From JAVEWJ01 sp034004605 (GTDB lineage: Bacteria > Patescibacteriota > Gracilibacteria > UBA1369 > LOWO2-01-FULL-3): 64,000 bases of DNA. The position numbers and the translations under genes are program-made. The notes under the pieces were generated by a model. That model saw only the letters and a program-made list of their open reading frames with translations, did no database searches and was not told the origin of the DNA. The stretch covers positions 62,001-126,000 of the forward strand of contig JAVEWJ010000001.1 in assembly GCA_034004605.1 (NCBI GenBank), given 5' to 3'. This document shows, one piece after another, positions 58,716-64,000 of the stretch (its first letter is position 1; each line of letters starts with the position of its first letter).

Positions 58716-60002
58716 TTACGTGCAGTTCGGACAATCCAGATAATTATCATCAACTCTGACAATGGATGCGCCTAGATTGCATAATTTAATTTCAAGATCT
58801 TCATAGCCTCTATCAATATATTTCACATTGGAAATTTCCGTTTTACCTTCGGCCATAAGAGCTGCTATAACCATTGCAGCTCCGGCTCTGATATCATAAC
58901 TTGAAATCGGTCTTCCCTTGAGCTTGCTTGGACCTAGTACAAGTGCTTGATGAGGATTTAAATATTCCACTTTCGCGCCCATTTGTTCCAACTCGAAAAG
59001 GTAGTTTAATCGTCCTTCAAAAAGGGTCTCGAATACTTTGGAAATTCCGTGAGCCTGTGTAAGAAGTACTGTAAAAGGGGCTTGAAGATCTGTGGCAAAA
59101 CTCGGATATACCGCTGTTCGAAGCTTTGAAACCGCGTATAGTTTTTTCCAGGGTTTAATATGAACTTCGTTTTCTTTGAGATCAAAAGACACTCCGATCT
59201 CCTTTAATTTTTGCCAAAAACTGTCGAGATAGTCGGTCTTAATTCCCTTAATAACTACATCGCCTTTTGTAGCAACTGTGGCGGCCGCCAAGGTGCCAGC
59301 TTCGAGATAATCTCCTTGAATTGTGTAAGATGCACCTTTTAACTTTTTAACACCGGTGATTTTAAGTTCACTTGATCCGATTCCTTTTATTTTCGCCCCC
59401 ATTTTATTTAAACATTTGCAAAGATCCTGCACGTGTGGTTCTGTGGCGCACATTCGAATTTCCGTAGTCCCTTCAGCAAGAACGGCGGCCATAATAATAT
59501 TTTCCGTGGCTGTAACGCTTTGCTCTTCCAAAATAATTTTCGATCCTTTTAATTTTTTTATTTTTAGATGGATGTTGTTTGGATCGTTTACAACTTTTGC
59601 TCCCAATCCTATAAAACCACTTACATGTGTAGAGACAGACCTCTTACCAAGAACACAACCTCCAGGAAATGGCATTTGAATTTCTTTAAAACGATGGACT
59701 AGCGAGCCGAGCAATAGTATCGAAGCCCTCATTTTATTCACTATATCGGCGGGGAAATTCGCTGATTTCAATTTTTTCGGATCAATTTTCACCGTGTGGT
59801 CTTTAAACTCCGTTTTCACACCAATCTCCTCCATTATTTTCAAAAAACTGTGTATATCGTCTATGTCCGGCACATTTGTAAATACCGATTTTTCGTTTGA
59901 AAGAAGGGATGCAGAGAGAATAGGTAGTGCCGCATTTTTTGAACCTGATACCGTGACAGTGCCGGATAGTTTTCTTTGGCCTTCGACAATGAATTTTGCC
60001 AT
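58716..60002 (-). CDS. murA: UDP-N-acetylglucosamine 1-carboxyvinyltransferase
   Basis: 428 residues, the normal length for MurA. VSGSKNAALPILSASLL holds the substrate-binding Lys, and PFPGGCVLGKRSVSTHVSG contains the active-site Cys that fosfomycin attacks. The two-domain inside-out barrel repeats are complete through AGAAMVIAALMAEG and the C-terminal YEDLEIKLCNLGAS. First committed step of peptidoglycan synthesis. Its stop is 4 bases from that of the convergent hydrolase gene. Confidence 0.95.
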   Translation of the reverse strand: MAKFIVEGQRKLSGTVTVSGSKNAALPILSASLLSNEKSVFTNVPDIDDIHSFLKIMEEIGVKTEFKDHTVKIDPKKLKSANFPADIVNKMRASILLLGSLVHRFKEIQMPFPGGCVLGKRSVSTHVSGFIGLGAKVVNDPNNIHLKIKKLKGSKIILEEQSVTATENIIMAAVLAEGTTEIRMCATEPHVQDLCKCLNKMGAKIKGIGSSELKITGVKKLKGASYTIQGDYLEAGTLAAATVATKGDVVIKGIKTDYLDSFWQKLKEIGVSFDLKENEVHIKPWKKLYAVSKLRTAVYPSFATDLQAPFTVLLTQAHGISKVFETLFEGRLNYLFELEQMGAKVEYLNPHQALVLGPSKLKGRPISSYDIRAGAAMVIAALMAEGKTEISNVKYIDRGYEDLEIKLCNLGASIVRVDDNYLDCPNCT

Positions 60003-60165
60003 ATTCGTAGGATTTATTATTGTTAATTTTTAAGGAATTTATCAAAGATTGGGAAAAAAAACATCAGAAGTATATTGCTTTAAAACCATTAACTTTTTGT
60101 GTCAACACGATTTCGGCTGTTTTTGACTTCTATAAGCCCATGAGACTACTTTTTTGAGTCGTTAT

Positions 60166-61428
60166 ATGCTAAAATATGTAGATAATAAAAATAAAAAAGT
60201 GAATATTAAAAAAGCGATTATTTATACGGTTCTAGCGATTCTATCTTTGATTGTGGGGCTTATTAGCCCTTCGGTATTTATGAAGAACGATACTTCAGGA
60301 TTTCTTCGAACTTCGATGTTTCAAATTCTCGACAGCGCTCTTTCCAATGCAAATAATCTAATAGATGAAGCTATTACCACCGATAGCGATTTGGCTCTTT
60401 CAAAAGTGATTCTTCGAAAAATTCCTGATGGATATGAAACTGTTTTCAAAGTGAAAAACGAGGGCTCATTCGTAAAAAACCTAGATGTGATGCTCGCAAA
60501 CGATCTTACAAAGGATTTTGTGATAGTGAAGAATTCGGATAATGGTCTTACTCTAAATCCGGGGGAGGAGCTTATTGTAAACGATTATGATTTCCAAATG
60601 GACAAAAATTTCAGTGGCGGAGATATCAATTTTTATTTAAAAATATTGAATGAAAATGTATTTGAAGCCAAGACTGAAAACAATTTCTACAAAGTATCAA
60701 TGGATGAATATCGCCCAACGGTTGATGATTTCTTTATTTCAAGTTTTTCAAATGATCAAATTGTTTTCGATTATGAGATAAATGATTTTTTGATGAATGA
60801 AAAAAGTTTTGAAATTCTTATAAGTAATAAACTTGAATATAGTCCGATTGATGAAAAATATAGAGAAGCATTTGCCGACGGGCGAATTCTTCCATACTCT
60901 GAGATACCGCTTAGTGATTCCGTTTTTGAAAGCGGAAATTTTAAAATGGTTGAAACCCAGGATATGCCGGTATCAGTGAATGTGTTTAAAGATGGGCTTT
61001 ATGAAAACACAGACAAAACTTATTATCTGATGCTAAAAATAAATTTCGGTACTGAAAAAGCACATAGGTTTAAATATTCGAATATTCTTAAATTATCCCC
61101 TATCGAATATGTCGACAGTGATGATCTTTCGGCGTTGCTTTCGGATATGGTGGGAGGAGTCCCGGATGTTTCTCATTTTTCATCAGAGGAATTGCTTCGT
61201 GGTGAAACAGTGAAATTTCTTTTTGAGTATTTCGAAACCGATATGGAAAGCATGCAATCGAAAAAATTATTTTTTAAGGATTTGAAACCCGGAAACGACT
61301 ACTATCAATTCGCGCAGGCACTGAAAAAATTCAATTTCGCCACGGATTTGTCCGAATATTTTGCAGAAAGTGAAAAAATAAATAAAGAACTTATTTTAAG
61401 AATAATCAATGAGCTCAAAGGTTATTAA
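60166..61428 (+). CDS. exported protein of unknown family, first of a pair (420 aa)
   Basis: Starts MLKYVDNKNKKVNIKKAIIY at 60166 (a TTG four codons earlier is possible) with one transmembrane or signal helix (TVLAILSLIVGLISPSVFM). A ~130-residue beta-rich domain follows (KVKNEGSFVKNLDVMLAND), then a second beta-rich region. The last ~75 residues are helical (KLFFKDLKPGNDYYQFAQAL) and loosely recall an SLH repeat, without the full motif. It overlaps the next gene by 20 bases. Confidence 0.75.
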   Translation: MLKYVDNKNKKVNIKKAIIYTVLAILSLIVGLISPSVFMKNDTSGFLRTSMFQILDSALSNANNLIDEAITTDSDLALSKVILRKIPDGYETVFKVKNEGSFVKNLDVMLANDLTKDFVIVKNSDNGLTLNPGEELIVNDYDFQMDKNFSGGDINFYLKILNENVFEAKTENNFYKVSMDEYRPTVDDFFISSFSNDQIVFDYEINDFLMNEKSFEILISNKLEYSPIDEKYREAFADGRILPYSEIPLSDSVFESGNFKMVETQDMPVSVNVFKDGLYENTDKTYYLMLKINFGTEKAHRFKYSNILKLSPIEYVDSDDLSALLSDMVGGVPDVSHFSSEELLRGETVKFLFEYFETDMESMQSKKLFFKDLKPGNDYYQFAQALKKFNFATDLSEYFAESEKINKELILRIINELKGY

Positions 61429-62125
61429 AATTTATTTCTATTTTCTGCTCGTTGTGCTTACTATTGCGGGCGGAAGTTATGTGCCCTCCGTGAAATCGGT
61501 TTACAATGATTCTTTTGAAAAATTGGCAAACTACGCAGATGGGGTAAAAAGCCTTTCGGGAATGCGAGTAAACATGGCGAGCGTGGTGAATTTTGAAGGG
61601 GATGTATTAAAAAATACGAGTACTCAATCTGGAAACGCTGATGATATGAGAAAAAGCGATGATTTGTTATTTGAAATTTCCTCAATTAAAAAGTTTGTTA
61701 AAAATGCCGAATACGGTGCAAATGTGCTTTCCATCGATCTAAAAAGCCTTGAAAAAGATATCGAGCTGAATAATTTGGCTCTTAAAATCGCTGGAATATC
61801 TCCGGAAAAAATCGAATCAATATATCTGACTGTAGGGGAAAAAGTGATTCCCCTCTTTCTTTTGAGCGAGGATAAATTCGTCTTTGATTTGAAGGGAATT
61901 GTCTTGTCGAAGGCTTCAAAAATGAGCTTTAATCTGAATATTAATATGGCGGACACTTTGTCAGTAAACGAAAGGTTTTATTTTGAAATAGAAAGAGCCT
62001 CTGATTTTACATTTAAGGCTGATGGAAAAGAATATTCCCCAAGAGCTTCTTATCCTCAAAAATCCGAATTCATTTCGGTTGTGGGTGAGAAAATTCAAAA
62101 AAACAGTTTGAAAAATCCGGAATAA
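61409..62125 (+). CDS. exported protein of unknown family, second of a pair (238 aa)
   Basis: MSSKVIKIYFYFLLVVLTIA is a signal peptide or anchor, followed by a helical stretch and a cohesin-like or Ig-like beta domain of ~130 residues (NVLSIDLKSLEKDIELNNLA, LSEDKFVFDLKGIVLSKASK). Begins inside the last 20 bases of the previous gene, so the two are translated together and probably act together at the envelope. Confidence 0.75.
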   Translation: MSSKVIKIYFYFLLVVLTIAGGSYVPSVKSVYNDSFEKLANYADGVKSLSGMRVNMASVVNFEGDVLKNTSTQSGNADDMRKSDDLLFEISSIKKFVKNAEYGANVLSIDLKSLEKDIELNNLALKIAGISPEKIESIYLTVGEKVIPLFLLSEDKFVFDLKGIVLSKASKMSFNLNINMADTLSVNERFYFEIERASDFTFKADGKEYSPRASYPQKSEFISVVGEKIQKNSLKNPE

Positions 62126-62132
62126 TAAATCT

Positions 62133-62375
62133 TTATTTTTTCCTTTTAAGAAGCATTCCCGGGTAAAAAATGATGTCAATTAGGAGTCTTTTAACCTGGT
62201 AATTTGGTTTTTTGCTGATGATCTTTGGCACTTTGATTTCCGCAATTGGCTTATTATTTTTTCTTACAAATTCAAAATAAAAATCAAAGTCGTCAGAAAT
62301 AACTCCATAGGTGTATTTTTTAATATTATTCTCCTCGATACCTGTACTGAAGGGCTTCGTTGATTTGTGCTTCAC
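62133..62375 (-). CDS. small hypothetical protein downstream of comM
   Basis: 80 residues if started at ATG 62375, inside the last 50 bases of comM; GAGGAG six bases ahead of an ATT at about 62323 offers an alternative start. The sequence KKYTYGVISDDFDFYFEFVR ends in a basic KRLLIDIIFYPGMLLKRKK. The position resembles that of yraN in some genomes, but the protein does not match YraN. Confidence 0.55.
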   Translation of the reverse strand: MKHKSTKPFSTGIEENNIKKYTYGVISDDFDFYFEFVRKNNKPIAEIKVPKIISKKPNYQVKRLLIDIIFYPGMLLKRKK

Positions 62376-63855
62376 CGATTTTCTCGGAACCTGAGAGGTC
62401 TGAAAGGGTTTGGGAAAGTTTTATGGTTTTCAGATAGGCCCTTGAGGAAAGAGAAAGAGTTGCGGAGGCATTTTTCAATGCGTTTAAGGCCTTTTCCTCA
62501 AATTTACAATACTTTTTTATTTGATTTAAGGTCATTTCGCTGTTTCTGCGGATTTTCCCCTCATCTTTAAAACGAAATTTTTGTCTTTCCAGAGCGGTAT
62601 TTATTAAATTGCGATAATCGGGTTCGGAGGGAATGTTTTGTTTTTCTTCTTTGAATATAGTTTTATGGAGAACTTGATCTTCAAGCTGCAAGTACATATC
62701 GAACCGGTCGAGAATCGGACCGGAAAGGCGCTTTTTATAATTTTGAATTTGGGTATCCGAACAAATACATCGTTTTTTCTCACTATTCAAATATCCGCAG
62801 GGACATGGGTTTTTTGAGGCGAGAAGAATGAAATTTGCAGGAAAAGAAATGGAAAAGTTGCTTCTGTTTATAATAATTTTTCTGTCTTCGAAAGGTTGTC
62901 TTAAAGATTCAATGCTTTTTCTGGGAAATTCCGGGATTTCATCCAGATACAGCACTCCATTATGAGCAAGCGTGATTTCTCCCGGGCGAGGATATTTCAC
63001 TCCCCCGCCGATAATGGAGACAAGCGAAGCTGTGGGGTTTACCTCTCGAAACGGTCGTTCTCTGATAATCGGAATTTTTGGATCAAGCAGACCTGAAATG
63101 GAAAATATTTTTGTAGAAAGGAGCATTTCCTCCGTGCTTAAAGGAGGCAAAATATCTGAAACCGATCTTGCAAGTAGCGTTTTTCCGCATCCCGGTGGGC
63201 CGTCTAAAAGCAGCGAGTGGGCTCCCGATGCCACCACGCAAAGAGCCCTTTTTGCAAATTCGTGACCCGATATTCCTGAAAAGGCCGGTTTTTGTGAGAG
63301 AACTTCATTTGAAATTTCCGTTTTTTTAACCGAAATATAGTTTGTGGGATTTTTTGTATAGTCGACGAAATCTTTTAGGCTTTCCAAAGGGATTATTTCA
63401 AGGCCCGAAATTAGCGATGCTTCGGCAAAATTCGCCTTGGGGATAAATATTTTTGAATAGTTTTGAGATTTTACAAACTCGGTAATGGATAGAGCGCCGG
63501 TAATCGGTTTTAAGTTTCCCGACAAGGATAATTCTCCTATAAATACGGATTTTTCGAAGTCCGAGTAGTCAATTTGATTTGATGCTTTCAGTAGAGCTAC
63601 TGCGATTGGAAAATCATAAAGTGCACCTTGCTTTTTCATTTCAGCCGGAGCGAGGTTTATCGTCTTTCTGCTTTGGGGAAAATCAAAGCCGGAGTTTTTA
63701 AGAGCGGAGCGCACCCTTTCCTTTGATTCCTGTACCGAAGCATCGCCTAGTCCAACGATTGTAAAATTGGGTAGTCCACCGGAAATATCGGCTTCAACTT
63801 CCACCAAAAAGCAGTTTAGTCCGAGAAGTCCGATTGATAAAATTTTATTTGTCAT
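62326..63855 (-). CDS. comM: ComM/YifB-family Mg-chelatase-like AAA+ ATPase
   Basis: 509 residues, the usual length. An N-terminal Lon-substrate-like domain (FLVEVEADISGGLPNFTIVG), Walker A GPPGCGKTLLARSV, Walker B GVLYLDEIPEF, arginine fingers in the GPILDRFDMYLQLE region, a CxC zinc insertion (NPCPCGYLNSEKKRCICSD), and the C-terminal helical lid. ComM is a helicase aiding branch migration during natural transformation. Confidence 0.93.
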   Translation of the reverse strand: MTNKILSIGLLGLNCFLVEVEADISGGLPNFTIVGLGDASVQESKERVRSALKNSGFDFPQSRKTINLAPAEMKKQGALYDFPIAVALLKASNQIDYSDFEKSVFIGELSLSGNLKPITGALSITEFVKSQNYSKIFIPKANFAEASLISGLEIIPLESLKDFVDYTKNPTNYISVKKTEISNEVLSQKPAFSGISGHEFAKRALCVVASGAHSLLLDGPPGCGKTLLARSVSDILPPLSTEEMLLSTKIFSISGLLDPKIPIIRERPFREVNPTASLVSIIGGGVKYPRPGEITLAHNGVLYLDEIPEFPRKSIESLRQPFEDRKIIINRSNFSISFPANFILLASKNPCPCGYLNSEKKRCICSDTQIQNYKKRLSGPILDRFDMYLQLEDQVLHKTIFKEEKQNIPSEPDYRNLINTALERQKFRFKDEGKIRRNSEMTLNQIKKYCKFEEKALNALKNASATLSLSSRAYLKTIKLSQTLSDLSGSEKIGEAQINEALQYRYRGE

Positions 63856-63917
63856 AACAGAATTATGGCAAATAAATATTAAAAAATTGTGAAATAATCA
63901 TTAAATAATTCTCCCAC

Positions 63918-64000
63918 TTACATAGAAAGTTTGTAAACGGCGCTTTTCGTTTTTATAAAAAGATCTTTACCGTCTTCTGTTAAAAAAAGTTGTTCGACCT
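63918..64000 (-). CDS. 3' end of a gene continuing beyond the window
   Basis: The minus strand ends VEQLFLTEDGKDLFIKTKSA then VYKLSM and TAA at 63918. Only 27 codons are visible. The strand-like pattern would suit a repeat-propeller end, but nothing firm can be said. Confidence 0.5.
   Translation of the reverse strand, partial: VEQLFLTEDGKDLFIKTKSAVYKLSM

Noticed and set aside
1..64000. CRISPR arrays, insertion sequences, rRNA operons
   Set aside because: No spaced direct repeats, transposase motifs or rRNA sequence seen on either strand.

Overview
The window reads as chromosomal DNA from a low-GC bacterium (about one third G+C) of the Candidate Phyla Radiation / Patescibacteria type. The grounds are the surface proteins (S-layer homology domains, GYAW...GWI repeats, tail-fibre-like GIGT proteins, a YNPGETLEPNCAPGDLNC leader motif), many small single-copy housekeeping enzymes, short intergenic gaps and few Shine-Dalgarno sites. 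Several genes clearly end in TGA (for example those at 5243, 13981 and 43684), so UGA is a stop here and the UGA=Gly code of Gracilibacteria/Absconditabacteria is unlikely. A Peregrinibacteria-like host is a reasonable guess but is inference. I saw no phage, IS element, CRISPR array or rRNA.

Layout. 1-5.1 kb: minus-strand cluster with a membrane-anchored Ser/Glu-rich protein cut by the window edge, a Cys-rich flavoprotein pair, a BamE-like lipoprotein, an S66 peptidase, a DUF134/DUF5320-type pair, a cupin and a MazG-like protein. 5.2-14.4 kb: an SLH protein, a THUMP-type RNA methyltransferase, a threonine dehydrogenase, an OpgB/MdoB-like phosphoglycerol transferase, and three of four unusual GC-richer small orphan genes, each with a strong ribosome binding site and its own terminator. 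14.4-20.5 kb: deaminases, a HIT protein, and a large lipoprotein combining transglycosylase, M15-like peptidase and LysM-like parts. 20.5-38 kb: a long, almost entirely minus-strand accessory stretch (NUDIX, GNAT, APH-like, nucleotidyltransferase, methyltransferases, dCTP deaminase, a HicAB-like toxin-antitoxin pair, small membrane proteins) littered with gene remnants. 38-41.4 kb: two surface-protein genes, one interrupted by an amber codon. 41.5-47.6 kb: malic enzyme, a complete autoregulated zinc-uptake operon (Fur/Zur-like regulator, ZnuA, ZnuC, ZnuB) and tRNA-Ser(UGA) with its own promoter and terminator. 47.6-50.3 kb: an arginyl-tRNA synthetase carrying an extra N-terminal B3/B4 domain. 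50.4-57.8 kb: a tandemly duplicated two-gene module of unknown function followed by a fibronectin-type surface protein, all using near-identical terminator/promoter cassettes. 57.8-64 kb: a ComEC-type metallo-hydrolase, MurA, a pair of unknown exported proteins, and a ComM/YifB ATPase.

How it fits together. Much of the window concerns the cell surface: S-layer anchored proteins, an envelope phosphoglycerol transferase, peptidoglycan synthesis (MurA) and turnover (S66 peptidase, the transglycosylase lipoprotein). Nucleotide clean-up and salvage form a second theme (several NUDIX enzymes, dCMP and dCTP deaminases, MazG-like, a laccase-domain protein, HIT). The two observations I consider most worth following are the tandem two-gene module at 50.4-56.1 kb and the B3/B4-ArgRS fusion. 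The set of GC-richer orphan cassettes and the cluster of decaying genes in the 17-36 kb accessory region come next.
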